Shown: piece by piece, positions 49,997 through 61,065 of the stretch | Layout of the letters: each line of letters begins with the position of its first letter | Position numbering within the stretch: position 1 is the first letter of the stretch | NCBI GenBank assembly: GCA_951394405.1 | Contig: OX596336.1 | Coordinates: forward strand, 2,604,001-2,668,000 | DNA length: 64,000 bases | Reading direction: 5' to 3' | DNA from: Coprinellus micaceus | Taxonomy: Eukaryota > Basidiomycota > Agaricomycetes > Agaricales > Psathyrellaceae | Made by a program: the position numbers and the translations under genes | The notes under the pieces: model-generated | What the model saw: the letters and a program-made list of their open reading frames with translations, nothing else | Databases searched by the model: none | Told to the model about the DNA's origin: nothing

Positions 49997-52900
49997 CTAG
50001 TACAAATATGCTGCAGGCACGACGCCTTCGTTGCCTGTCTTCAGGTCGCGGACGAACCACCATGCGTGATCACGGTCGTCCAACACCTCCAACTCCGCGC
50101 CTGCAGAAATGGGCAACTCTCCTTCTCCTGTCCCATCGAACGAATACCTTGCATGGGCCGGCCGACTGCTCTCTTCCTGCATCATGCCGCCGCCCATGAT
50201 ATCACTCGGCGTGTCCGCCCTCGCGAACCCTCCCGCATCCACACCGCCCCCAAACACATCCTGATTATCCGTACTCCTCGTCCTATCCCCTGGCACATCG
50301 TCTTTCTCACTGCTATAGTCGGGGTATGGGGAGGTGCTGGAGCCGAGGATGGTTGTGCGCGTGGCGGCGTTGATGTGCTCGAGGAGAGAGGAGGGCCGGT
50401 GGTGCGTCGAGTCGTCTTCTTCCTCTTCGGCATCATATTTGGTGAGTTTGTCGTCCTTTCGGGAGAAGAGTGCCCAGAGGATGCCGACGAGGACAATAAG
50501 GAAGACGACACCAGCAGAGATAGCGATGGAAATGAGGATTACAACGCCAACAGCAAGGAATTCTAAGAGCACGTCGATCAGCAAGGCTCAACCGATGTAA
50601 TCGATAGAACAAACTCACTTCTTCGTTCGAAGCTAAAAGTGGCGAAGGAGCGGAACAGCGATGATACCGATCCTGACGAGCCAGTTGGAGAGGAGGATAC
50701 GATGTACGGGATAATAGTCTGGCCGTCGTACAACGCTGACGACACATTGCCGTACGTCCTATCCACAAGTGACCCAGAAACCATGAGCATACGATCGGCC
50801 TGAATGACACCCTGGCCGTCATGATTCTCTTGCAGTGGGACCATCGCCAAGTGCGAAATCGCGGTGCTGCCCGTCAAGGTAGAGTCTAAAACGCGGATGC
50901 TTGTCAGGGCGCGGCCAAATGAGACAAGACCGAGTCAGGACTTACCAAGCGTTGCCCACTTCTGCCCATCCCAATAACTCAAGAAGGGCTCGCCACCAGA
51001 AGCCTGCCCTGCTGCAAAGACACTGCTCGCGTTCCCATTGTTCACCTCGAGGGCCGTCACCGGGCCAGGTAAGTCGGCAGTGGAACCCAGAACGTTCCAA
51101 GTCGAGGTGTTGAAGGTATACTGCAGGACGTTACCCGCGGTGCTATCCGCAAGGGCCAAAGACCCACCAGCGAACAATACATCCTGGTTGTCCCCGGCGT
51201 AAACAATGGCGGCAACTTCACCTTGAACTCCACTCCCGAGGGTATTCCACTGTTTGGAAGAAGTGTCGAGCATACATACGCCCGCACACCTCAGGCTTCC
51301 CGCCTGCACAAACGAACCCGCAACAACGATGTTTCCCGAATTCGCCGTGCTCTTTGTGATACTCCTCACCACGGGAGCGGCCCCAGAGGAGCCCTGGAGC
51401 GCCTGCAATCCGCTCACATCCCACTCGTTCTTGGAGAGATCGTAGATTGCAAGTCCTGCGACCTCCGTGCCTGAGAGCGTGAACTGGCCGCCGGCATAGA
51501 GCTTATCGCCGTCTATGAGGATTGCGCGGACCGTGCCGTTGAGTTGGGTACCCTGGAGACCCTGTAGGGAGCCTGACTCGGGATCGTAGATTGCGATGGT
51601 TTGGGAGAGAGTGGAAGATCCGGATCCAACGAAGGAGAAATTTCCACCGACAACGCTCAGCTCTTTCTTGTCGTGGGTCCAGAAGGAACCAGCGAGGACG
51701 GCAGGGGCGGGGGCAGGAGGGAGGGATGGTAAGGGGGTGAGGGCTGAGGAGCTTTGCCGAGAGAATAGACGCGCGACTTGGGAGCGGGCCATCCAGGCGG
51801 TGGTTGCGTAAAGGTGTCGACGACGGTTCGAAGCCGACGTGGCTGGACTGGATTGCGTGCTGGTATGGCCGAGGGAGTTGGCGATAGGAGATACAGTTGG
51901 AATGCCGTCCTCGCCGTTCTTGAGGAGAACCATTCCCGATGCTCCGTACTTACGCGAGGCACCGACATTTCCAGCGACGTACGAACCGTCCGTGAAAGTA
52001 AGACGACCCGAAGTGAATCCGCCAGAGTTAACCCAAGTCGACGAGCCAAGATCCCAGGTGGCGACACCACCAGCGTTCGTCGCGAATCCAGACTGGGCGC
52101 TCTCAATCTGAGTGAAGCTTCCCACACATTGGAGACGGTCGTTGTGCAACGCGAGACTTGAGACCTCGCCATCAACTCCGGCGCCAAGTGCTGACCAGGT
52201 GTTCTTTGAAACATCGTAGACACCAACGTTGCGGAGGAGCCCGTTGGTCGAGGCAGTCTTGGTGTCGGTAAAGGAGCCTCCAACAAACAGGAGGTCGTCC
52301 TTGAGGACGAGAGACGTGACAGCGCCGTCAAGGCCATTGTTTGGCAAGGCAGAAGGAGAACCGTCCTTGTACGCGAGGATGGAACTTGCGCCAGATGCAG
52401 AGCCTGCGGTGAGAGTGAAGTTGCCCCCAATGAAGACGGTTCCAGACGAATGGTGTGCAATGGCAGAGATGGCGATAGGTCCAGTGGCCAACGCAGAAGC
52501 ACCACCGAGACCGTTGAAGATGTCGAAACCAATGGAATCTAGCGTGGTGATAGTGCTGTTGGGAAGCGAACTCGTTCCATCCGCGGTGACCGTTTGGGAA
52601 CGGGGCCATTCGAGGAAACCAAACCCTCTCTGGCCACCAGTAACGGTTCCAGTGCCATTCCCACCCGCTGATCCATCGATGTTTGCAGACCTCAACACAA
52701 GCTGAACGCGATCCGCAACGATATCGTACCGGCCTCCTTGTCCATTCCCATCTGGGTTATCAGCAAGCGTCATCGTCACTGTGGTAACAAAGTCGGGGGA
52801 GGAGGGCAGGATAGGGCCGCTGTAAATCAGGACGGTTGCATCTTCGGTATTCCGCTGGGAGATGGTCATGACATTAGGGGAGAGTCCCTCGCCGGGGAAC

Positions 52901-54379
52901 ACGACGACCTTGACAGAGGTGCGGCGGGCGCAATCCTGGAAGTTGTTGCAACCAGGAACGAGAAGGTTGATGTCGTAGTTGCCTGCAGCGGAGACGTACG
53001 GAACCCAGGTGAAGGAGGGGCCAGAAGAGGATGAGGTGCCGACGTCGACGGTGGATGTGAGAACTGTTTGGACGGTTCCAGCGATTGCGGTGTTGGCGAC
53101 CTTGACGTTCCAGGACCCGGTGAGGGTAGAGTTGGATGGGTTCGGTGCAAAGCATGATTTGCCGTTGTTTTCTTCGACTGAAGAGGCAAATGCACCAGAA
53201 GAAAGCAGCTGCATATAGTGGAGGCCTGCAGACTCTCCGGTGTGTCCATTCAACTTGATTAGCACACCGGTAATGGCCCTGGGACCGGAGAAGAGGAAGT
53301 CTTGGTAGGGGACACCGGAGTCAGTCGCGAGAGGGCAATCCGAGGAGCAAGTGCGGTTTTCGCCAGTCGTGGGATCAGCGAATTGGAGAGATTGGATGCC
53401 ATTGTCGGGGATAGTGGTGACACTGGAATGTTTGCGATAAGCGACAGGAGAAGGCGAGGGATGACGAAGAGACACACCTGAAACTCGTTGTACCATGGTT
53501 GGGCTGGAACGTGTTTCCCAAGCGAACACCGCTGACGGACATAAAGGAGAAAGTTCGAACGGTAATGACGGCCTCTTGTGCGCCGTCGGCAGCGAACCAG
53601 CTGTTTCCAGGACCGTCGTCTCCAGCGGGGCAGAGGACATTTGCAATGTCGCCGAATCCGGATGTCGAGGAGGAGGGGGAGCCCTGAACCTGGTCGGGAG
53701 TAAGGGGTATAGGAACGAGGGAAGAGGAGAAGGGAGTCGCGCCTGCCGAGGGGGGGATGTTTGGGTTGTTGGTGCCGTTGAGGATGCGACTGCTGCCAAA
53801 GGAGGTGACGAAGGAGCCTGCAAAGAAGAGACTTTGGTCGGAGGCGTTGGCGGTGATGGACAGAACCTTTGCCTGTGCGCCTGCGAGGCCACCAAAGGGC
53901 GGTTGCTGCCATGTGCTCTTGGCTGTATCCCACACGGCAACGGCAGCTGCTGGTGATGAAAAGCTGCCCCCTGCCCACACCTTCTTGTCCTTGGAGTCGC
54001 AGTAAAGAGCGTCTACTTGGGCGTTGGGGCCTCCCTCGCCGAGGGCGGAGACGGCGTTGGACTTGGGGTTGTACGCTGCAACGTTGGAGGCGGCGACGCC
54101 ATTGATGGTGGTGAAGAGGCCGGAAAAGTAGTACTGGTCGCCGAGGGCACATCCCGCGAGGACGCTCCCGCCGGGGTTGGTGGATGCAATGCGGGTGAGG
54201 GCCCCTGCGTCGTCCCGTGCAAAGAGGGTGGAGGATGCCGAGTCGAAGGCGACGGAATCGTTTTGGAAGAGATCGAGGCCAGCGAAGGCGCCGACGAGGG
54301 CGACGTTGCCCATGCGGTCAAAGTCGACATTGGGGACGACGGCGACGACGGCGGGTATTAGGAGGAAGAGGGCGAGCAT
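49997..54379 (-). CDS. RAX2: Rax2-like bud-site/polarity membrane protein with C-terminal SH3 domain
   Basis: Four exons (minus): 54379-53478, 53422-50946, 50885-50619, 50562-49997; about 1,403 aa in phase. Rax2 is a large type I membrane glycoprotein marking growth or division sites. Seen: signal peptide (MLALFLLIPAVVAVV), then repeated kelch/propeller-like units with a recurring GG.F pattern (VFIGGNFTLTAG, LFVGGSFTD, LYAGGQFTLSG, ILVAGSFVQAG-like), many Asn-X-Ser/Thr sites, a family block around FSGPRAITGVLIKL, one transmembrane helix (about 1217-1245), and a cytosolic tail. The last ~55 residues form an SH3 domain: ARYSFDGTGEGELPISAG, then WWFVRD and GVVPAAYL. As far as I recall yeast Rax2 lacks an SH3. 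Identification of Rax2 is from overall architecture and motif memory. Confidence 0.85.
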
Positions 54380-54492
54380 GACATGGACTGAAAGGAGAGG
54401 ATGCGTCGAGTCGGGGAGACGCGAAGAGGAAATGAATTCAAGTTGTTGTAACGTGGGACTATGTAATCAACTACAAAAACAACTACAAATTT

Positions 54493-55018
54493 CTAGCCCT
54501 TCACGACCACCGAGCTCATGTCGACCCTCAGGCCCACCGGCTGCGAGAACGGGGTGTGCTGCTCAAAGACCCTGCACCAATGTCAGCACTTGCCCATACA
54601 CAGTGGGCTCGACGCACATGGGGTAGCGGTAGCGGCGCATCTGCTGGGGCTCGGCACTGCGCAGGAGGTGCGAGTCGTCCGCGTTCAGCTTGGACAGGGC
54701 CGTGTGCTTGGCGTTCGTCTCGAGCAGGCCGTCGCGGGGCTCGATGTACATGGCCATCCACCTTGTGAGGTAGAGGTCCTCGCTGGGCCCGGGCGCGTAC
54801 TTGTAGAATGCACAGACGGCGGCAAAGGCGAGCGCGGTGTTCCTCCAGAACGGGGTCGCGAACCCTGGAATCCCATCCGCTGTCAGTGATTGGGCGGCAC
54901 AGAGGCTGCTGGACTGACCTTCGTAGTGGTGCTGCTCGGCGGGGTGCGCAGCGGTGGAGCCGTGGCGCCTCTGTGTGTGGGCCAGCAGCCGGCGCGAGTG
55001 GGAGCGGAGGGAGTTCAT
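54493..55018 (-). CDS. Mitochondrial complex I accessory subunit (17.8-kDa type)
   Basis: Exons (minus) 55018-54919, 54864-54618 and 54571-54493 join in phase to 141 aa. Resembles the fungal NADH:ubiquinone oxidoreductase 17.8-kDa subunit. It has an Arg-rich N-terminal presequence (MNSLRSHSRRLLAHTQRRH), one hydrophobic segment (FWRNTALAFAAVCAFYKYAP), the block YLTRWMAMY, and the conserved end RYRYP, FEQHTPFSQPVGLRVDMSS and VVKG. It would sit in the inner membrane arm. The last intron (46 nt) is among the shortest in the window. Identity is from remembered family patterns, so moderately sure. Confidence 0.8.
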
Positions 55019-55115
55019 CGTGTGTGCAACGGGAGAGGGCCACTCGGAGCAGGGAGAGACGGTCGGCCCCGTCTGAAACAAATATATGCAAATAGCAGGA
55101 TAATAATAATATAGT

Positions 55116-55775
55116 CTAGTCCTGGTCCCTGTTGAGCCGATGGCGAAGGTGTTCCCTCATCTCCGTCGCTGCCTTTCTTGTTCCAGCTCCCCCAGCCCAC
55201 CCGCGTCTCTGCAGCCACCACACCAGCCGCGGTGTAAACGTTGCAGTGATTCCAATGCGCACCGGGAGGAAAAGCGTCTTGTGGATCCCGTAGGCTAGCA
55301 CCAGCATCGCATAGAATCCCTCCTGCCCACCCCCCGTCGTGCGCGCAGCATCCATTTCTTCCAGCCCAGGTTCCGCCGGTTTGGTGTGGATCATCTCCGC
55401 CACCGTGCCCTTGACCGTCGCCACGGCCTGCGACACATACTCCGCCCCCAGCACGTTCACCCCGAGGAACGCCACCCCGAGATCGACTGCCCCGACGGCC
55501 AGGTATACGCCGAGCGCATACCACCCGTAAGACTTGATAAGGTGCTTTAGTTTCTGCGAGAGGCTTGCGTTGGGGGGCAGTCCGGGCGAGTCTGGCGTGG
55601 GTGATGACGGTGCCGACGCTGATGACGACGACAGGCGGAGGCTCTGGTATGGGCCGAGCCTGGACGTTGTGGTTGTTGGGTTGGGCGCTGTGAGGCGAAC
55701 GCGTGCAACGGGGAGAATGGGCTTGGCGATGCGGGGGGCGACGGCGAAGAGCCTCGACAGCACGAAGCGGACCAT
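55116..55775 (-). CDS. FAM210/DUF1279 mitochondrial membrane protein
   Basis: Intronless, 219 aa. N terminus is an Arg/Ser-rich mitochondrial presequence (MVRFVLSRLFAVAPRIAKPI). The DUF1279 core is LIKSYGWYALGVYLAVGAVD followed by a second hydrophobic stretch, then a Gly-rich linker, and a further amphipathic hydrophobic part (FYAMLVLAYGIHKTLFLPVRIG). A basic tail with RHRLN ends the protein. Members include human FAM210A/B and yeast Nat2; they act in the inner mitochondrial membrane, with molecular role not settled. Its stop lies about 100 nt upstream of the complex I subunit start on the same strand, and its start is only 87 nt from the divergent SPE2 start. Confidence 0.85.
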   Translation of the reverse strand: MVRFVLSRLFAVAPRIAKPILPVARVRLTAPNPTTTTSRLGPYQSLRLSSSSASAPSSPTPDSPGLPPNASLSQKLKHLIKSYGWYALGVYLAVGAVDLGVAFLGVNVLGAEYVSQAVATVKGTVAEMIHTKPAEPGLEEMDAARTTGGGQEGFYAMLVLAYGIHKTLFLPVRIGITATFTPRLVWWLQRRGWAGGAGTRKAATEMREHLRHRLNRDQD

Positions 55776-55862
55776 GGGCGAGCGGAAGAGAGATGGTTTT
55801 TGATCGGAGCAACAACCGCCGCCGGCCTCACTTGCAACTTTTTGATTATCGTCCGCTCCTCC

Positions 55863-57159
55863 ATGTCCTCCTCCGACGACCCCTCCAGCCCCCCCTTCGA
55901 GGGCCCGGAAAAGCTTCTCGAGATCTGGTTTGCACCCACCGCAGCGGATGTGTCCTCAGTCGACGGCAGGTCCGGCTTGCGTCGGGTCGACCCCCACGAT
56001 TGGGAGGCCATGCTCGATATCGTCCAGTGCAAGGTCCTTAGCGTCGTCAACGGCGTCGAGATGGATGCATATCTGCTCAGGTGCGCACCCTGTCTATCTC
56101 GCATCAAGCCCGTGTCCCTGAATACGCCCAAGTGAATCCTCCCTCTTCGTCTCCCCCCACAAGCTCATCCTCAAAACCTGCGGGACCACCCTCAACCTGC
56201 TCGGACTCCCTCGCATCCTAGAGCTCGCGGCCCGCGTCGACCTTCCCACCGTTCACCGCTGTTTCTACTCGCGCAAGTCATTCATGTTCCCCGAGCGCCA
56301 GTCGGGCCCCCACAGGGACTGGAAGGAGGAGGTCAACTACCTCGACAAGTACTTTGCCAACGGCGCAGCCTACACCGTCGGAAAAATGAACGGCGACCAC
56401 TGGCTGCTCTATCTCACCAGCCCAGAAGATCAGACCCCATCTTCCCCCCTGTTGTCCCAAAACGGCACCATTCCCTTATCCGTCCACTCTGACTACACCA
56501 TCGAGATCCTCATGAGCGGCCTCTCCCCCTCCGCTCGCGAGCCCTTCTTCAATTCCGATCTCCCAGAATACACAGATGCGCAGACGGCTCTCGCACACGG
56601 AAGACAGGTCTCAAACAGGCTCGGAATCGCCGACATCTTCCCGCAACACCTCACCACTCTCGACGCATACTCCTTCGTACCCTGCGGGTATTCGTCCAAC
56701 GCACTAATTAAATGGGGGGAAGAGTCCCTCGAGACCGACTGTCCGCCCGCGGCCAAGCACCACTCGGGGGAGGGGTATTATACCATCCACGTTACCCCGG
56801 AGGAAGGGTGGTCGTACGCCAGCTTCGAATGCAACGTCCCGCTCTCCGTCGCCCACACATCCCCTTCTCCGGAAGCTCATGATGCAGCGAAGATGATTCC
56901 GACACTCAAGGGGCTCATTCGGCGCGTGGTATCAATCTTCCAACCCAGCCGACTTAGCCTCACACTCTTCATCTCCGCTGAAGAGAACGAGAGAGCGGAG
57001 GGGGAGCTAACCCCCGTCGAACTGGCGCAGAAATCGTTCAAAGCCGCATTGGACGGGATTCCGCCGTCGTCTGGGCTCCAAAGGTTCAAGCGGACGGACA
57101 AAATTAACTACGAATTCGGTGGTTACGATCTCGCATTCGCGAGCTTCGAACTCAAATAG
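55863..57159 (+). CDS. SPE2: S-adenosylmethionine decarboxylase proenzyme
   Basis: Exons 55863-56080 and 56133-57159 join in phase to 414 aa. Pyruvoyl enzyme that makes decarboxylated AdoMet for spermidine synthesis in the cytosol. Seen: FEGPEKLLEIWF with the two active-site Glu residues; self-cleavage site YLLSESSLFV (between Glu74 and Ser75, the Ser becoming the pyruvoyl group); and LILKTCGTTLNL with the catalytic Cys. The single intron falls inside the cleavage-site codons (the first Ser of LSES) and ends in AAG. The start ATG at 55863 gives the normal spacing to the cleavage site. The leader is short because the divergent FAM210 start is 87 nt away; no upstream ATG open frame of the mammalian type was seen in it. 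Confidence 0.96.
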
Positions 57160-57442
57160 AAGGCCCCCTGCTATCTCTATATCCATGTATAACATCATTG
57201 TACAAGAAAAGGTCGGTCGGGTATGGCATTGCACTGACGAAAAAGTATATTATACAAGAGGAGGCGATGCGGATCGGGTGTGTTATATTGGGTACAGCAT
57301 GTGGCGCACGGGGATGTGAGTGTGTGGCGGGTAGGTCGTTATCAATCATCGCAAAAAATATTCAAGACGGTTAGGGTGTGCTGGTTGGGAAAGTAAGAGC
57401 AGCGGGGCTACTAGAAGTCTGGAAGCGAGGGGTTGGAGGGAA

Positions 57443-59376
57443 TCATATGGTAAGGTGGGAATAAATGCGTACCAAGCCGTTGCATTTGAAATAGCAGCGT
57501 TCTATGCGTTTCTGTTCTTCGAGCTCGACTTCTCGAAGAGTTCGTCGCTTCACACGACCCAGAATCTCATCGAGGGCAGCAAAGTTGCTATCATTCTCAG
57601 CAAAGCGCCGATGCCTGCTCGAGACGATGTGCTATGAAAACGAGAGCGATTCAGCAATCGTGAATATGCCAAAGTCCATATGTGCTCACCGTCTTAAAGT
57701 CGTCGAATTTCTGCCGACATGATTCGCAGTACCCAGGCTTCATGCCCTCCTCCCGCTTCGGAGGCTTGAAGCTCATACTCTTCGCCTTCTTCAAATTGCC
57801 GAATCCATTCTTTGTGGGAAGTGTAGTGGGGGGATCCATCGCCCCGAGGCGCCTGCCTTCTGGCCTGCTTGTCCCTGTGACCTTCTTCGAGGTCAAGATC
57901 TGGCGCTTGATCGCCAGATCCATGGCAAGGGGAAGTTGCCCCTTCCTAAAGCCACCAGCAGTTGAAGTCGTACCCGTCGTCGAGGTGATGCCGACACTGT
58001 TGCCCGAGGCAGCCATGTAAGCTGCGCCTGACACAAGGAACCCGGACGCGTTCGCAGAGTCAAAGACGTCGCCCTCGACGTCCTGTTCGAGAGCTTCAGG
58101 AGGGGAATGTCCTTTTCTTCTGAGGTTGTTGAGTGAGACTGACCGACGGAGGTCACCATGAGACGCCCCATTCACGAGAGGAATCCTTGGCCTCGCAAAT
58201 GTGTTCCTCTTCGGCCTTGTCGTGACCTTCTGTTCTACGGCAGGATTCGCCTGCTCCTCCAACTTCTTCTGCTGTTGCCTCTCCCACCTCTGCTTCTCCT
58301 TCTCATCGAACGCAATGAACGGTCCCCGTGCGTGGGGATGGCAATGTAAAACTGGCCAGGGAACTTTCTGCTTATCCTTCAGTGGCGCGTACTCGTGTAC
58401 CGCGATCGTCGCGACTTCCCCGCGCATGTCCTCCACGAGCACGAAGAAGCTGCCCTTGGTAAAGTACCGGTAGTCATGCCGCTTCTGGTTGGGGTCGCGA
58501 TCGCCAGCGCCGTAGTACTTTTCCTTGGTCAGAAGCCGTTCGAGCTTTTGCGTTGGCGCGGTCTTGGGGGGTGGGGGGTTGCTGACGAGAACGGAGGTCG
58601 TGTCGAGGCAGCGGCAGAGGACGCTGTCGAGTTTGGAGGTGCTCCAGACTTTGATGTTGTAGCTGAGGGCTTTTGCTACGATATCGTTTTCGTTCCTACG
58701 CAAATAAAAGGCCCGATTAGAGTCGCATCGTATGGGGAATGTGGGAGTGCGTACTTGGACTTGACTTGGGCGGGGCTCTTCGCCGTGTATGGTGTCTTCG
58801 AGCTCGCCCCTTTTGAGTTTGGTCGATTTTCCTTGGCTGATTCCGTGGCGGTAGCGGGCTTGTCTGTGATAACGTGGCTAATCTCCCTCGAAAAAAAGTC
58901 TTCGATACCCTGGAATCGCGAGTGGCAAGTCTCATTAGGCCCCTTCCACCTAGAATCGAAAAAGCCTGACTCACCCCTCCCAGGGAGTGGATACGGCCCA
59001 TGAGCGAATTGAGCTGCTTGTCCTTCATACTGATACTATCCAAGTCAAAGTAGAATGTCCACCCCGGGAACGCCCTCGAATACTTTTCCTTGAACTCCTG
59101 CTTCTGCTGCTCTCTCTCGACCTTATCCTGCCGCTCCTCCCTCTCCCTCTTTCTGTCCCTCTCCCTGAGCGATGTCGACGTCGCTGACGCACGCGCCCTC
59201 TTCGACTGAGACGTACTGAAATGTTCGCCCGGGTCGGGTGAACGTGGTCTCTTGAAGGAGGCGCTCGAGGGTCGGCCATGTTGTGTGCTTGCTGCCCCTT
59301 TTCCCGCTGAAAAGGCTGTGGGAGTGTGCTGCGACCTGTTGCTCAACGCCCTCCTCCCGCTCGTCGCTGTCGACAT
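57443..59376 (-). CDS. DBF4: DBF4-type regulatory subunit of Cdc7 kinase
   Basis: Exons (minus) 59376-58975, 58909-58755, 58695-57690 and 57631-57443 join in phase to about 583 aa. DBF4 activates Cdc7 to fire replication origins. Seen: a basic, Glu-rich N terminus (a coiled run near KREREERQDKVEREQQ); motif N, a BRCT-like region with GIEDFFSREISHVIT; motif M, PVLHCHPHARGPFIAF; and motif C, the DBF4 zinc finger GYCESCRQKFDDFKTHIVSS followed by RHRRFA (CCHH, split by an intron). The 3' end is uncertain. A possible extra 54-nt intron after CNGL would move the stop to 57371 and change the last residues. Divergent from ATG5 with about 240 nt between starts. Confidence 0.9.
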
Positions 59377-59617
59377 GTTCGCGTATCGTTCAGGGCTCGA
59401 GATGTGAGGGATGGAGATGGAGAGGAGAGAACAAAGGAGGCGTTGGTCGGAGGTTGATACACGCCTCGTTGATTTCTTCGGCAGCAGGCGGCGAGGCGCG
59501 TGCTTTGCTCGTGTAGGGTCGCGATCACGTGCATGTGACCGTCACACTGATCTCCTGTCACGCTCTGCTCGCTGCTGCAGCTTACAGCGCCAATCACTCT
59601 TCTCCTCCTCCTCCTCG

Positions 59618-60867
59618 ATGTCGAACTATGGAACAACTCGCCAGCCAGGCGGCGGGGCCCCTGCAAAGGACAGGACCACAGACTATCACACGGCGTTGTT
59701 CAGGAGACTCTCTTGGGAGGGGACAGTCCCCATCGAAATCCGGGTAGATCCCAAGGAGCTCCCAGCCAATTCTGATCGAGGCTTGGAGTGCTATTACATC
59801 CAAGCGCCGAGAGTCAGTTACCTGCCCCTATTGCTGCCAGAGATCCGGAGGTTCCTTATGGATGTCGTGTTTGATGAGGCGGCTGCCTCGGTGTTGAAGG
59901 AGGAGGATTGGTGGTTTGAGACCGAGGAGGGGACTATCACCAAGTGGTCAGTCCTAGGCTTGAGATCATCTACAAGGTTTTTGCTGACTGTGAACCACAG
60001 GCACTGGCCAATTGGACTGATTTTCGACAACCATACCATATCTTTATCTGTTCGAAGCTCACCACCGATACCGTCATCACAGGCACAACCTCTCCGACTT
60101 ATACTGCACCTCGCATCTCCCCCTACGGAAAAGTTGATGCTTCAGCCCAGCCAAGAGGCCTGCAAGCAAGCCTTTATGGGACAGCTGAAGGAGGCCGACT
60201 TTATTCGGTGGGGCAGCACTAAACGAGTTACGGGTCTCAGGAAGCTCGAGCAAGACGGAATCTGGGAAGGAATTAGAGATCGTGAGCCCTCACAGTGATT
60301 CGCCTTGCTGCGGGACTTACTCAATAGCTGTTCAACAGATAACTTTGATGACTATTGGAGGGTAGCATCGAAAGTCACGCCGTCTGCAACTCTGCCGCCT
60401 CCAGCCCCTCTCTCAGGTGCCTCGGCACACGCCCGCCCACCGTCAACAGATGCACCATCAAGCTTTGATAGAGATGGCGCTTACAGTGTTCGATCTATAC
60501 CCGTCCGAGTATACCTCCCAGATGGACCAATCCTGCAAGAGTTTGCTCCCCCGCTGCTTGAGGATGGTAAGTATCTTCCCCTTTGATCGCCAGTCACCTT
60601 GATTCAAACCCACATTTCGTTTCAGGTTCTCCAAATACCCTAAACAGCTTCCTGTCTACTCATCTGCCCCTTCTCTTTCCACCTCGGCCTCCCGCACCCC
60701 CGCCTTCTCGATCCAAACCTAACCCCCAGCCCCCGAGCGTCCCACAACTGGCATACGTGATGATCCAAGGTGTCGTCTCCCCTTCAGAAGCAGAGATGGG
60801 CTGGTTGGGCGTGTGTATGGCTGGTGCGGATGGTTGGTTGAGCATCTGCGTGGGCGTCAGCAGATGA
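59618..60867 (+). CDS. ATG5: Autophagy protein ATG5
   Basis: Exons 59618-59946, 60001-60281, 60339-60566 and 60626-60867 join in phase to 359 aa. ATG5 is conjugated to ATG12 and, with ATG16, promotes ATG8 lipidation. Seen: LFRRLSWEGTVPIEIRVDP near the N terminus, YLPLLLPEIRRF, TKWHWPIGLIFD across intron 1, QLKEADFIRWGSTKRV with Lys184 as the likely ATG12 acceptor by position, HNFDDYWRVASK, the ubiquitin-like C-terminal half (SIPVRVYLPDGP, QGVVSPSEAEMGWL), and the WLSICV end. Acceptor at 60338 was chosen because the nearer AG at 60327 breaks the frame. The start at 59618 lies close to the first conserved block; an earlier in-frame ATG at 59411 encodes no homologous sequence. Confidence 0.93.
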
Positions 60868-61065
60868 AGCCAATGCATCCCGATTTCCTTTCGTTTCAAC
60901 GCCTAGCCTTTTCCCTTCTATCTCTTGTGGATTCCCCGTCGTGTCGTTTGAGATTAAATATGTAGTAGCATTCGTAATCATACATATCCGCTGGTGCTAC
61001 AGGTAGAAATACATATAATCTTCGTCTAAAACCTGAAGCACGTTTCGGGAGAGCCCAGAAAACCT

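Noticed and set aside
52229..54361. Long plus-strand frames opposite RAX2
   Set aside because: Antisense to an in-phase 1,400-residue protein; Gly/Val/Glu-rich shadow composition.
55800..55862. Upstream extension of AdoMet decarboxylase
   Set aside because: It begins with TTG, not ATG, and would add residues not expected before the FEGPEK block.
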